A stretch of 56,713 nt of DNA from an uncultured Clostridia bacterium (GCA_937916395.1 CALFTN010000002.1:1-56713); one strand, 5' to 3'; positions 1-7,998 are shown, numbered from the stretch's first letter. Program-made: numbers and translations. Notes: generated by a model not told the origin, from the sequence alone.

Positions 1-1070
1 TGATGACGAGGTTTTTTAGCCATCTGACCGATAACTGCATATTTCTTATCTTTATTAAGTGGAAGGATATTCTCTTCATTCTTTAAGAGTACCATTGAAT
101 CCTGAGCTACTTTTCTTGCGAATTCGTGGTGTTCTGCTTCGTTATAGGTGTGCTCTCCTAAAACTTCTTTTGCTTTGAAGATAACATCTAAAACGCCATC
201 AACCATTTCATTGAGTTGGTCTTCAGAAATTCTGCCATCACGAACAGCTTCTGCAATTTCTCTATTACCTTCGCCATTTGACGTTGGCATTTCAAGGTTC
301 TGACCAGCAAGAAGACCAGGAACACGTTCGTTTTCTGCACCCCAGTCAGTAACAATCATACCCTCGAAACCAAATTCATCTCTTAAAACGTCTGTAAGAA
401 GCCATTTATTTTCAGCACCATAAACACCATTAAGACGGTTATACATACACATAATAGTCCAAGGCTGTGCTTCTTTAACTGCAATTTCAAATGCTGTTAA
501 GTAAATTTCCCTTAATGTTCTTTCGTCAACAACTGCACTTACTGTCATTCTGCGTGTTTCCTGATTGTTAACTGCATAGTGCTTTAAAGAAGTACCAACA
601 CCCTTGCTCTGAACACCATTACAAAAAGCTGCAGAAAGCTTACCCGCAAGAAGTGGGTCTTCTGAAAAATATTCGAAGTTTCTGCCACAAAGTGGTGAAC
701 GCTTCATATTAGTACCAGGGCCTAAAAGAACTGAAACCTTTTCTTTTAAAGATTCTTCACCTAAACGAACGCCCATTTCATAGAGCAATTCAGGGTTCCA
801 AGAACAAGCAGTTGTTGCTGCTGTAGGATAACAAATTGCAGGAACGCCACCTAAGAAATTGTCACTTTTCTTTTGTTGTTCCTTTAATTCCTTCTTCTTT
901 TCTTTATCCTTTGTGCCTACACTATTTCTTATTCCGTGAGGGCCGTCACTCCAGAGGATTGTAGGGATTCCATATTTCTCAATAGAATCGGTGTGCCAGT
1001 AGTCTTTACCTGAACAAAAACGAACTTTTTCTTCAAGTGTCATCTGATTGATAATATCAGCATGTTTCAT
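1..1070 (-). CDS. Glycoside hydrolase family 3 (beta-glucosidase-like), truncated by window start
   Basis: The first 356 codons of a GH3 enzyme are present; the 3' end lies outside the window. The start ATG (1068-1070) is preceded by GGAGGT. Visible GH3 features include an N-terminal MTLEEKV and SDGPHGIR region, a KHYAVNNQETRR stretch (the usual substrate-binding KH(F/Y) site) and VTDWGA, whose Asp is the family's retaining nucleophile. No signal peptide is seen, so it is probably cytoplasmic and acts on imported oligosaccharides. Beta-glucosidase, beta-xylosidase and other GH3 specificities cannot be told apart here. It is the last gene seen in a minus-strand series. Confidence 0.93.
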   Translation of the reverse strand, partial: MKHADIINQMTLEEKVRFCSGKDYWHTDSIEKYGIPTILWSDGPHGIRNSVGTKDKEKKKELKEQQKKSDNFLGGVPAICYPTAATTACSWNPELLYEMGVRLGEESLKEKVSVLLGPGTNMKRSPLCGRNFEYFSEDPLLAGKLSAAFCNGVQSKGVGTSLKHYAVNNQETRRMTVSAVVDERTLREIYLTAFEIAVKEAQPWTIMCMYNRLNGVYGAENKWLLTDVLRDEFGFEGMIVTDWGAENERVPGLLAGQNLEMPTSNGEGNREIAEAVRDGRISEDQLNEMVDGVLDVIFKAKEVLGEHTYNEAEHHEFARKVAQDSMVLLKNEENILPLNKDKKYAVIGQMAKKPRH

Positions 1071-1102
1071 TGTGTACCTCCAAAAATCTATTGTTTATTT
1101 TT

Positions 1103-1345
1103 TTAATTTACTACTTCATACATTGCCGCTGCATCGTCTTTTTTTGCGTACTCATTAATTGAAATAACCTTGTATTTAGTGAGATTTTCACCCATCTGAA
1201 TTTCTATAAGGTCACCCTCTTTAACTTCATAAGATGCACGGGCAATTTTACCATTTACTGTAACATGCTTTGCATCACAAACTTCATTTGCTACAGTTCT
1301 TCTTTTAATAATTCTTGAAACCTTCAAATATTTATCTAATCTCAT
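1103..1345 (-). CDS. rqcP: S4-domain RNA-binding protein RqcP (YabO type)
   Basis: An 80-residue S4 domain protein starting MRLDKYLKVSRIIKRRT, followed by VNGKIARASYEVKEGD and ending in AAAMYEVV. The length and pattern match RqcP of Bacillus. RqcP works with RqcH to add C-terminal alanine tails to nascent chains on obstructed 50S subunits (ribosome quality control). AAGGAG lies six to seven bases before the ATG. It sits just upstream of the GH3 gene on the same strand. Hsp15-type S4 proteins are a more distant alternative. Confidence 0.88.
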   Translation of the reverse strand: MRLDKYLKVSRIIKRRTVANEVCDAKHVTVNGKIARASYEVKEGDLIEIQMGENLTKYKVISINEYAKKDDAAAMYEVVN

Positions 1346-1359
1346 AATTTCTCCTTAAA

Positions 1360-1579
1360 CTATTATAACGATTATAGTTAATCGAAACAGTGTAAAATTA
1401 CACTGTTTCGATACCAAATCATATATTTGGTATCGAATTTTCTTTGAAAATTCGACTATATTCCTTTCAATGACTGTAATACAAAATTGTGTTTATGAAA
1501 AACAATTTTGTTAAAAGCCGATAAAATCGGCTTTTACGAAACGCAACTGCGTTTCGACTAATTACAATCATTATAATAG
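1360..1579. repeat. 220-bp hairpin-rich element with imperfect terminal inverted repeats (MITE-like)
   Basis: The left end (1360-1390) and the right end (1547-1579) are imperfect inverted copies, both of the form TATTATAA.GATT.TA.TTA.TCGAAAC. Between them stand separate short palindromes at 1383-1410, 1412-1432, 1434-1454, 1481-1511, 1512-1536 and 1538-1557, each with different arms. No coding sequence is seen. It fills the gap between rqcP and the cyclase gene and would fold strongly in RNA or single-stranded DNA. Calling it mobile is inference from its architecture. Confidence 0.7.
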
Positions 1580-1597
1580 CCGACCGCAGGTCCCGAA

Positions 1598-1628
1598 ACT
1601 ATTCACTATTCATTATTCACTCTTCACT
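1598..1628. repeat. Heptanucleotide tandem repeat (ACTATTC-type)
   Basis: Four successive seven-base units (ACTATTC, ACTATTC, ATTATTC, ACTCTTC) followed by ACT, just downstream of the cyclase gene. Similar period-7 tracts occur elsewhere in this window, at 34972-34990, 36514-36530 and 36606-36632. Confidence 0.6.
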
Positions 1629-1641
1629 TGAGCGTAGCGAA

Positions 1642-2247
1642 TTATCTTGTTCCCGTCCAGAACAAGTGGTCTTTAATAAGAATTGCTCTGCAAGGAGAAG
1701 CTTCAACTCCACTTATTTTAATTGGCTGTGCCATTAAAAAATATTTACCCTGCTCTACCTTACTTAAATCAAGACCCTCTAAAACCGAAATGTTTTCGGT
1801 AAGTAATGCACGATGAACAATCTCATTTGAACTACCATGACCTATTGATTGTGCATCTGTTCCTATTAGCTTTACCTTGGTATCTGCAAAACAATATGCA
1901 CTGCTTTCCATCAAATACGAATTACCATTACCCTTTAGTAAAATTCTTTCAGCATCAAAAGGGAAGTTATCTTCTGCAAAAGCACCTGTAACAGGTCCTG
2001 GTGGCGCTTCTACAACAACACATTCACCAATGAATGTTGCCAGTGGTATTTCTTCAATCGAAGCTCCATCACTAATAAAATGAAGTGGCGCATCAATGTG
2101 AGTTGCTGTGTGAAGACAGGTGTAAAATGCGTTAAGATTGCATTTTTCACCTTTTTTCATAGATTTAATCTCATCTAAATATCCTTCAGGGTCACCTGGA
2201 TAAACAGGTGTTTTTAGAATATCTCTTGAAATATCTATTATTTCCAT
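1642..2247 (-). CDS. Cyclase family / kynurenine formamidase-like metal-dependent hydrolase
   Basis: A 201-residue protein of the PF04199 cyclase family. The hallmark HxxxHxDxPxH motif is present at residues 46-56 (HTATHIDAPLH) and would hold one or two divalent metals. Family members hydrolyse N-formylkynurenine, isatin or unknown cyclic amides. No tryptophan catabolic genes are near, so the substrate is open. A GGTGG Shine-Dalgarno precedes the ATG. It lies 26 bases downstream of hisS and is probably co-transcribed with it. Confidence 0.85.
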   Translation of the reverse strand: MEIIDISRDILKTPVYPGDPEGYLDEIKSMKKGEKCNLNAFYTCLHTATHIDAPLHFISDGASIEEIPLATFIGECVVVEAPPGPVTGAFAEDNFPFDAERILLKGNGNSYLMESSAYCFADTKVKLIGTDAQSIGHGSSNEIVHRALLTENISVLEGLDLSKVEQGKYFLMAQPIKISGVEASPCRAILIKDHLFWTGTR

Positions 2248-2273
2248 TTTTGCACCACCATAATTAATATCTC

Positions 2274-3611
2274 TTATAATTTAATATCGCCAAAATTCAT
2301 TCCTGAGAATGAAGCATCCGCAATACCATCCATGCTGTCTTTGACAACTGCCTGAAAGAACTCTTCTGAAAATTTATCAAGAGTAATTTCTGTTTCAGCT
2401 CCATCACTCATATTTTTAAGCTTTGCTTTGTTTTCTTCTAATTCATTGTCACCTAAAACAACTGTATATTCAGCACCGATTTTATTTGAATATTTCATCT
2501 GTGCTTTAATAGACCTACCAACTGTATCAACAGAAACACTGTAGCCTTCGCTTCTTAAATCAGATGCTATTTCAATAGCCTTTAACACAGCATTCTCACC
2601 TGCTGTTACTATCGAAAGATTATACTTTGGTGATTCTGGGAATGGGATTTCTGCACCCTCCATAATAAGTACAAGTCTCTCAAGCCCCATACCGAATCCA
2701 CAAGCTGGAAGTGGATTGCCACCTAATTCTTCGATAAGCCCATCGTATCTACCACCACCACAAACAACAAGACCGTCTGTCTTTTCATATTTTGAAATAA
2801 ATTCAAAAACAGTTCTTGTGTAGTAGTCAAGTCCACGAACTATTTGTGGATTAACTGAATATTCAATACCCATTGTATCAAGATATTTTTGAAGTGAAGT
2901 GAAATGCTCGCGACAATCATCACAAATAAAATCCAATACAACTGGTGCATCTTCTGCAATCTTTGAGCAAACAGGACTTTTACAGTCAAGAATTCTCATA
3001 GGATTTCTGTCAAGTCTTGAAAGGCATGTTTCACAAAGGTCGCCTTTTTTGTTATTGAAATATTCCTTTAAAGCCTCAGTATATTTTTTTCTGCACTCAG
3101 GGCAACCTATTGAGTTAATTTCAAGAGCCACATTGTCTAAACCTAAATAATTAAGATAAGTGTATGCAAGTGAAATAACCTCAGCATCCTGAACTGCAGT
3201 ACCAGCGCCAAACGCCTCAACACCAAACTGATGGAATTCTCTGAGACGCCCAGCCTGTGGCTTTTCGTAACGATAACAAGATGTCAAATAACAAATCTTC
3301 TGTGGTAATGGTTCATTAAAAAGGCCATGCTCCAAAAATGCTCTTACAGCACCTGCTGTACCTTCTGGTCTTAATGTAATTGAACGGTCACCTTTATCGT
3401 TAAAGGTATACATTTCTTTCTGAACAACGTCGGTAGTTTCGCCTACAGAACGGTCAAAAAGCTCTGTATATTCAAAAACAGGTGTACGCATCTCTAAAAA
3501 GCCAAAGCTTTTTGCTGTATCAAGTGCCGCCTGTTCTACATATTGATATTTGTGTGATTCACAAGGTAAAACGTCGTTTGTACCTTTAATTGCTTTAACG
3601 CTGAATGCCAT
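2274..3611 (-). CDS. hisS: Histidyl-tRNA synthetase
   Basis: A class II aminoacyl-tRNA synthetase of 445 residues, charging tRNA-His. Visible features are the KGTNDVLP N-terminus, motif 2 (RYEKPQAGRLREFHQFG), the histidine-specific GLDYYTRTVFEF and CGGGRYDGL, motif 3 (GFGMGLERL) and a C-terminal anticodon-binding domain. A cysteine-bearing insert (CPEC ... CETC ... C) lies in the middle. The last 20 or so residues form a short tail beyond the usual end. An AAGGTAGG Shine-Dalgarno stands about 11 bases before the start. It lies downstream of mgsA, separated by a terminator hairpin. Confidence 0.97.
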   Translation of the reverse strand: MAFSVKAIKGTNDVLPCESHKYQYVEQAALDTAKSFGFLEMRTPVFEYTELFDRSVGETTDVVQKEMYTFNDKGDRSITLRPEGTAGAVRAFLEHGLFNEPLPQKICYLTSCYRYEKPQAGRLREFHQFGVEAFGAGTAVQDAEVISLAYTYLNYLGLDNVALEINSIGCPECRKKYTEALKEYFNNKKGDLCETCLSRLDRNPMRILDCKSPVCSKIAEDAPVVLDFICDDCREHFTSLQKYLDTMGIEYSVNPQIVRGLDYYTRTVFEFISKYEKTDGLVVCGGGRYDGLIEELGGNPLPACGFGMGLERLVLIMEGAEIPFPESPKYNLSIVTAGENAVLKAIEIASDLRSEGYSVSVDTVGRSIKAQMKYSNKIGAEYTVVLGDNELEENKAKLKNMSDGAETEITLDKFSEEFFQAVVKDSMDGIADASFSGMNFGDIKL

Positions 3612-3653
3612 TATTTTATATCCTACCTTAAAATTTTTTGTATATCAACAGAA

Positions 3654-3683
3654 AAATCGGGAGCAAACAAAAGCACCCGATTT
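3654..3683 (-). terminator. Rho-independent terminator of mgsA
   Basis: On the minus strand a perfect AAATCGGG ... CCCGATTT stem, extended inward by GC pairs, is followed by further T residues, directly after the mgsA stop codon. Confidence 0.8.
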
Positions 3684-3697
3684 CGATTAATTATTAC

Positions 3698-4105
3698 TTA
3701 TCTTGCTTTCGGATTAACAATATCACGCCAGTCAAGGTCGCCACGTTCAAGACTGTGAATAAGCGCTTCTGCCGTTGCAATATTTGTAGCAACAGGAATG
3801 TTATGTACATCACAAAGTCTTAAAATATTATTTTCACTTGGCTCACCTGGATTTGGTGAAATTGGGTCTCTGAATAAAAGAAGAACGTCAATTTCATCAC
3901 ACGCAATTCTTGAGCCGATTTGCTGGTCGCCACCTTGTGGACCACTTAAATATTTTTCAATCTGCAAGCCAGTAGCTTCAGAAACTAATTTACCAGTAGT
4001 ACCAGTAGCACAAAGTGTATGTTTACTTAATATTCCGCAGTAAGCAATACAAAACTGTGTCATAAGTTCTTTTTTCGAGTCATGCGCCATTAATGCAATA
4101 TTCAT
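3698..4105 (-). CDS. mgsA: Methylglyoxal synthase
   Basis: A 135-residue enzyme converting dihydroxyacetone phosphate to methylglyoxal and phosphate, a bypass that relieves sugar-phosphate overload. Family features are the N-terminal ALMAHDSKK, ATGTTGK (phosphate-binding), SGPQGGDQQIG and the FRDP ... NILRLCDVHNIPVATN segment. The length is typical. A perfect AGGAGGG ribosome site precedes the ATG. Its own promoter is at 4160-4188 and its own terminator follows. Placement beside an FGGY sugar kinase fits control of sugar-phosphate flux. Confidence 0.96.
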   Translation of the reverse strand: MNIALMAHDSKKELMTQFCIAYCGILSKHTLCATGTTGKLVSEATGLQIEKYLSGPQGGDQQIGSRIACDEIDVLLLFRDPISPNPGEPSENNILRLCDVHNIPVATNIATAEALIHSLERGDLDWRDIVNPKAR

Positions 4106-4159
4106 AAATTACGCCCTCCTTATTTTTTCACACCACATACATCATAAAATTATATTTCT

Positions 4160-4188
4160 ATTGTAGCAGAAAAGATTTTTATTTTCAA
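4160..4188 (-). promoter_or_regulatory. Sigma-A type promoter for mgsA
   Basis: On the minus strand TTGAAA (4183-4188), a 17-base spacer and TACAAT (4160-4165), about 55 bases ahead of the mgsA start. Confidence 0.65.
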
Positions 4189-4229
4189 TATAAATTCAAC
4201 AACTTTTGACTAAAAAATAAAATTTTGTA

Positions 4230-5822
4230 TTATGAGTTCAAAAGTGCAAAATTCTTTTTGTTAGAAGCATACAAATTCTTGTAAACTTCATAATACTTGT
4301 CATAAATTTTTTTAGTTTCCATATCAGGTGAAAAAGTCTTACTTACAGGAATCATTTTCTTTGCTTCTTCAACAGAATTGCAAATTCCAAGACCAACTGC
4401 AACAAGAACAGTTGCGCCCATTGCACCTGCATTTTGTGGTTCCTGAACAGTTTCTACGGTTTTACCTGTACAATCAGCTAAAATCTGACAGGTTAAATCT
4501 GAAAGTGCGCCACCACCAACAAAACGGATTTTATCTGAAGTTTTCACTTTCTTTTCTTCGGTTTCAATAAACCATCTCAAATGATAACAAACACCTTCTA
4601 ATACAGCACGAATCATTTCTCTTTTACCTGTTTCAAGGCTTAAGTTAAAGAACATACCACGAGCGTTAGGGTCCTCAAACGGACAACGGTTACCATGAAG
4701 CCAAGGTGTAAAAATAACTCCGTTTGAACCTGCTGGAATTTCACTTACAACTTCAGTCATATAGTCGTAAAGACTAGTATATTTCTTTTCGTAACCATCT
4801 GTAATATTTTTCTTTTCTAAATAAATATCAATTTCGTCAAGTGCCAGATGGTCTTTCACCCATTCAAGACATTTACCTGCAGTTTCAAGCTCTGCAAAAT
4901 AATTGTATTTTCCTTCTTCTGCACCAACTACAGCAGCAATCATAGCAGAAGCATCAACAATACTCTTTGGAACAACTGTTGAAACCCAACCAGAAGTACC
5001 GCTATAAACATGAGTATCACCAATTGACACAGCACCTGCACCAACACCGATAAGTGAAGCATCGCCACCACCACCGAAAACAGCAGTACCTGCTTTAAGA
5101 CCTAATTCACTAGCAGCCTTTTCAGTAAGTGTACCAATTTTCTCAGTTGATTTTTTTATTTCTGGTAAATGGTCAGGATTAACCTTTAACATTTTGCACA
5201 TTGTTTTGCTAAATTCACGCTTTTTAATATCATAAAGCTCAGTAGCAAACGCTGAGTCATGAGTCATACAAAACTCACCTGTCATACGTGCAATAAAATA
5301 TTCTTTAACATCTAACCATTTATGTACTCTTTTAAAGTTTTCAGGCTCGTGTTTTTCAACCCATTTATATTTCCACACAGGGTCTTTTACAGACGCCGCC
5401 ACAGCACCGGTAATCTTAAGAGAAACTAAAAGCTTTGGAACATTAGCACCAGCAATTTTAAAGCCGTGAGCAATACCCTCTTTTAATTCTTCACGTGCTC
5501 TCTGGTCCATATAACTCATAGCTCTTCTTACTGGTAAAGCATCTTTATCCACAAGAACAACACCCTGCATCTGAGAGCAAAAAGAAATACCAACAATACT
5601 TTCTGTGTCAAGACCGCTTTTTTCAAGAACCTTTTTAGTAGTGCTACATAAAGCCGCCCACCATTCGTTAGGGTCTTGCTCTGCACCACCATCCTGAAAA
5701 ACATAAAGCTTGTAGCCTTCAGAAGCTGCCGCTACAAGTTTTAAATTTTCTGCTAATTCGAATATACATGTTTTAACACCTGTTGTACCTATATCGTAAG
5801 CAATAGCATATTTTTTTTCCAT
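4230..5822 (-). CDS. FGGY-family carbohydrate kinase (xylulokinase-like)
   Basis: A 530-residue cytoplasmic sugar kinase using ATP. The N-terminus has the actin-fold phosphate loop DIGTTG (residues 10-15). The centre carries GGGGDASLIGVGAG and YSGTSGW, and the C-terminal domain has RFVGGGALSDLTCQILADCTGK and the AGAMGATVLVAVGLG signature. I place the start at 5822 because GGAGAGG lies correctly before that ATG; an upstream in-frame ATG (5870) has no such site. Xylulose is the best guess, but gluconate, fuculose and other FGGY substrates remain possible. No isomerase gene adjoins it. Confidence 0.9.
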   Translation of the reverse strand: MEKKYAIAYDIGTTGVKTCIFELAENLKLVAAASEGYKLYVFQDGGAEQDPNEWWAALCSTTKKVLEKSGLDTESIVGISFCSQMQGVVLVDKDALPVRRAMSYMDQRAREELKEGIAHGFKIAGANVPKLLVSLKITGAVAASVKDPVWKYKWVEKHEPENFKRVHKWLDVKEYFIARMTGEFCMTHDSAFATELYDIKKREFSKTMCKMLKVNPDHLPEIKKSTEKIGTLTEKAASELGLKAGTAVFGGGGDASLIGVGAGAVSIGDTHVYSGTSGWVSTVVPKSIVDASAMIAAVVGAEEGKYNYFAELETAGKCLEWVKDHLALDEIDIYLEKKNITDGYEKKYTSLYDYMTEVVSEIPAGSNGVIFTPWLHGNRCPFEDPNARGMFFNLSLETGKREMIRAVLEGVCYHLRWFIETEEKKVKTSDKIRFVGGGALSDLTCQILADCTGKTVETVQEPQNAGAMGATVLVAVGLGICNSVEEAKKMIPVSKTFSPDMETKKIYDKYYEVYKNLYASNKKNFALLNS

Positions 5823-5861
5823 TTCTACCTCTCCAAATAAACAGAATTTACCACGAATACT

Positions 5862-5890
5862 ATTATGCAATATTTTTTGTAAATAATCAA
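5862..5890 (-). promoter_or_regulatory. Promoter for the FGGY kinase gene
   Basis: Minus strand TTGATT (5885-5890), a 17-base spacer and CATAAT (5862-5867), 40 bases upstream of the chosen start. It is divergent from the 5S rRNA promoter. Confidence 0.55.
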
Positions 5891-5980
5891 CATCTTTTCA
5901 ATAAAAAACATATATTTTTTAAACATTTTCACATTTTCGTTAAAAAAATAAAAAAAATTGATTTTTTTGTAAAAAAGGGG

Positions 5981-6008
5981 TTGACTTTTTATTTCATTGT
6001 GATATAAT
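5981..6008 (+). promoter_or_regulatory. Promoter of the 5S rRNA-tRNA unit
   Basis: TTGACT (5981-5986), a 16-base spacer and TATAAT (6003-6008), directly upstream of the 5S gene. It is preceded by a long A/T tract resembling an UP element. Confidence 0.75.
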
Positions 6009-6044
6009 ACAAGCACTGTTTCAGAGGATATCAAAGTTCTCTGT

Positions 6045-6162
<118 letters not shown>

Positions 6163-6167
6163 CAAAC

Positions 6168-6187
6168 GCCGGATTTAGTTATCCGGC
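6168..6187 (+). other. Spacer hairpin between 5S rRNA and tRNA-Asn
   Basis: GCCGGAT and ATCCGGC form a perfect 7-bp stem with a 6-base loop. There is no T-run after it, so it is more likely a processing stem or weak attenuator than a terminator. Confidence 0.55.
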
Positions 6188-6194
6188 AATATTT

Positions 6195-6270
6195 GCCTTA
6201 ATAGCTCAGTCGGTAGAGCACTCGGCTGTTAACCGAGTTGTCGTAGGTTCGAGTCCTACTTGAGGCGCCA
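6195..6270 (+). tRNA. tRNA-Asn (anticodon GTT)
   Basis: A complete 76-base cloverleaf with encoded CCA: acceptor GCCTTAA/TTGAGGC, D-arm around AGCTCAGTCGGTAGAGC, anticodon arm CTCGG-CTGTTAA-CCGAG with GTT at 6228-6230, and T-arm GTAGG-TTCGAGT-CCTAC. It is co-transcribed with the 5S rRNA. Confidence 0.97.
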
Positions 6271-6272
6271 AA

Positions 6273-6309
6273 AAATAAAGCATCTGCTGTTGCAGGTGCT
6301 TTATTTTTA
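6273..6309 (+). terminator. Rho-independent terminator of the 5S-tRNA unit
   Basis: AATAAAGCA-CTGC pairs with GCAG-TGCTTTATT and is followed by TTT, immediately after the tRNA CCA. Confidence 0.85.
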
Positions 6310-6310
6310 T

Positions 6311-6500
6311 CCAATCCGAAGGATTGGTATGTAATCGCCGTTAGGCGTATGTAACCAAGCGAAGCGTGTATGTCATCACCTTGGTGTATACCTCCTTCGG
6401 ATTGATTACATACATTTTTTACAAAAATGATTACATTCCGTTTTACAACGGATTACATACGCAACTAAAGTTGCGATTACATACAAGGCTACGCCTTGAT
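6311..6500. repeat. Array of short palindromes separated by GATTACATAC-like spacers
   Basis: At least seven different small palindromes follow one another: 6311-6327 (CCAATCC/GGATTGG), 6336-6347 (CGCC/GGCG), 6376-6385 (CACC/GGTG), 6413-6427 (ATTTTT/AAAAAT), 6438-6451 (CCGTT/AACGG), 6461-6474 (GCAACT/AGTTGC) and 6485-6497 (AAGGC/GCCTT). They are separated by eight- to ten-base spacers. These read GTATGTAATC in the left half and GATTACATAC in the right half, with the switch near 6390, so the whole array has dyad symmetry. No gene is credible inside it. Confidence 0.75.
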
Positions 6501-6509
6501 TTGCATTAC

Positions 6510-6538
6510 TTGAACTTGTTAAATTTTTATGATATATT
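6510..6538 (+). promoter_or_regulatory. Promoter for the four-helix-bundle gene
   Basis: TTGAAC (6510-6515), a 17-base spacer and TATATT (6533-6538), just right of the palindrome array. Confidence 0.65.
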
Positions 6539-6557
6539 ATTCGCAAGAGGTGAGCTT

Positions 6558-6932
6558 ATGAAAAATAATCCTTTGATGAAATATTCTGAAGAATTAGCAA
6601 TTGAAATTGAAAAAATGTGTAAAACATTAGCGAAAAAAGATAATTCAAATACTATATTTCAAATTCGTAAATCTTCATCAAGTGTTTTTGCCAATATTTC
6701 AGAAGCACAATATCCTCAAAGCTTACCTGATATGCTCTCTAAATTTAAAATTGCCAGAAAAGAATGTGTGGAAACTGAAAGTTGGTTAAAACTTTTACAT
6801 TCTTCTGAAGCAATAGATGAAGTGACTTTTAAAAAATACAGAAATCTTTGTGGAAGAATACAAAGAATGTTGACATCGTCGTGCATTACTATAGAAAAGA
6901 AAATTTCTTCCAAAGAGAATATGAAGAAATGA
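6558..6932 (+). CDS. Four-helix-bundle protein (23S rRNA intervening-sequence / bAvd type)
   Basis: A 124-residue helical protein starting MKNNPLMKYSEELAIEIEK, with the family-typical ANISEA and IARKECVETESWLKLLH segments. Relatives are encoded in intervening sequences of 23S rRNA genes; the Avd proteins of diversity-generating retroelements share the fold. The function is unknown and RNA or nucleic-acid binding is suspected. I start at 6558 because AAGAGGTGAG precedes it; the upstream in-frame extension runs through the palindrome array and is not credible. Its place beside a 5S/tRNA unit suggests a link with rRNA loci. Confidence 0.8.
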   Translation: MKNNPLMKYSEELAIEIEKMCKTLAKKDNSNTIFQIRKSSSSVFANISEAQYPQSLPDMLSKFKIARKECVETESWLKLLHSSEAIDEVTFKKYRNLCGRIQRMLTSSCITIEKKISSKENMKK

Positions 6933-6952
6933 TTTATGAAAGGAAAGATTAA

Positions 6953-6989
6953 CAACTGGTACATTATGTACTAGTTAATGCACCAGTTG
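6953..6989. repeat. Nested dyad downstream of the four-helix-bundle gene
   Basis: CAACTGGT (6953-6960) pairs with ACCAGTTG (6982-6989), with an inner CATTA/TAATG stem. It lacks a T-run and so is not a standard terminator. Confidence 0.6.
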
Positions 6990-7005
6990 ATGTGCCCACA
7001 TAGTA

Positions 7006-7041
7006 CCTAAGATAACACCCAAGATAATACCTAAGATGATA
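7006..7041. repeat. Three 12-bp tandem repeats
   Basis: CCTAAGATAACA, CCCAAGATAATA and CCTAAGATGATA stand end to end. They lie in the gene-free stretch 6933-7287, which otherwise holds the nested dyad at 6953-6989, a terminator at 7081-7110 and the promoter of the next gene. Confidence 0.7.
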
Positions 7042-7080
7042 TTTAAAAGAAAGGGTTCAAAATAGAGGCAAGAACACAAA

Positions 7081-7110
7081 AAACAGATACCATCCGGTAT
7101 TTGTTTTTTT
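7081..7110 (+). terminator. Rho-independent terminator
   Basis: AAACAGATACC pairs with GGTATTTGTTT around a short loop and is followed by a run of T residues. It probably ends the transcript of the four-helix-bundle gene. Confidence 0.7.
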
Positions 7111-7252
7111 ACTTTTCAGGAGAACTTAAACTAAGACAATTCGGAGTTTTCAGCCGATTTTGTGAACGCAAGAGTCGTTGTCACGGGTTAGATATTCTTA
7201 CAAATTTCTTAAGATTAAAACACCCCCTCTGTTAATTCCTCAAAATATATGC

Positions 7253-7258
7253 TATAAT
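7253..7258 (+). promoter_or_regulatory. Extended -10 promoter element
   Basis: TGCTATAAT, an extended -10 box with TATAAT at 7253-7258, lies 30 bases before the 7288 gene. No good -35 is seen. Confidence 0.55.
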
Positions 7259-7287
7259 CATTTTATAATTAACAAAGGAGAATCTGT

Positions 7288-7782
7288 ATGAAAAAGAAGG
7301 TTGTATTTTTTTCTGTTGTTGCTTTGTTTATAATAATTGTTATTAATTTCCCGATTTACAGATTGCTTGCATTTCCAGGCTACATGCGGAATTTTTACAG
7401 TCAGGAACAAATAAGACAGGTTATGTATATCGGCACTCCTTGGGATCGTGCAGCTGTCAAAGATGTTATGAATTTAGCCAAAGAAGCATTTAGTGACTGC
7501 GGTCATTCGGAAGATGAAAACGATAAAAAGTATGGCGAACTTTCAATGTATGCATCTTCAACAGATATTTATCCTGAAACGGTTAAAACGAAATATTCAC
7601 TTAAGCTTTGGTCAGTACAGCTGGATGATAACGAGGGATATATGTGGGAGTATTATTCTCAGGAAGGTATAAACGCAGAAGGTGAAACAGATTACGGTAG
7701 TTGGCGAATTAATTCTCTTTGGAAAGTGGAAAAAAATACCGATGGAAATTGGGTAGTTACAGATATAAGTGAACACCCGTAA
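7288..7782 (+). CDS. Membrane-anchored hypothetical protein
   Basis: A 164-residue protein whose first 25 residues (KKK, then a VVFFSVVALFIIIVINF hydrophobic stretch) form a signal anchor. The rest is hydrophilic, acidic and rich in Tyr and Trp, and would lie outside the membrane. I recognise no domain. AAAGGAG precedes the ATG. It has its own promoter, and a downstream hairpin at 7859-7890 makes it a single-gene unit. Confidence 0.75.
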   Translation: MKKKVVFFSVVALFIIIVINFPIYRLLAFPGYMRNFYSQEQIRQVMYIGTPWDRAAVKDVMNLAKEAFSDCGHSEDENDKKYGELSMYASSTDIYPETVKTKYSLKLWSVQLDDNEGYMWEYYSQEGINAEGETDYGSWRINSLWKVEKNTDGNWVVTDISEHP

Positions 7783-7858
7783 TAGAATTTAATGTGATTG
7801 AGACCTTTTAAGAATAGTATGATTCTAACTTAAGACAATTTAGCTTAAGTGCTTATTT

Positions 7859-7895
7859 GACATATATTCTAATTATTTAGAATATATGTCCTTTT
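7859..7895 (+). terminator. Probable terminator of the 7288 gene
   Basis: GACATATATTCTA pairs perfectly with TAGAATATATGTC around a 6-base loop and is followed by CTTTT. The stem is AT-rich. Confidence 0.6.
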
Positions 7896-7998
7896 CATTT
7901 TTCCTTGATTATTTAGATTTACAGATATGAAAAATTCAGAATTATTGAATTCCCCAAAATCTTATGATAAGATTTAAAATAGAAAGCTGGGTGATAAT

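Noticed and set aside
6311..6500. Regularly spaced palindromes suggesting a CRISPR array
   Set aside because: The structured units differ from each other while the short spacer is constant, the reverse of CRISPR. No cas genes are present.
6366..6557. Upstream in-frame extension of the four-helix-bundle gene
   Set aside because: It runs through the palindrome array, giving a Tyr/Leu/Arg-rich nonsense sequence. The ribosome site and promoter support a start at 6558.
6965..7095. Minus-strand reading with a hydrophobic ILG-repeat segment
   Set aside because: It needs a frameshift to join an ATG, has no ribosome site, and its repeat comes from the 12-bp tandem DNA repeat.
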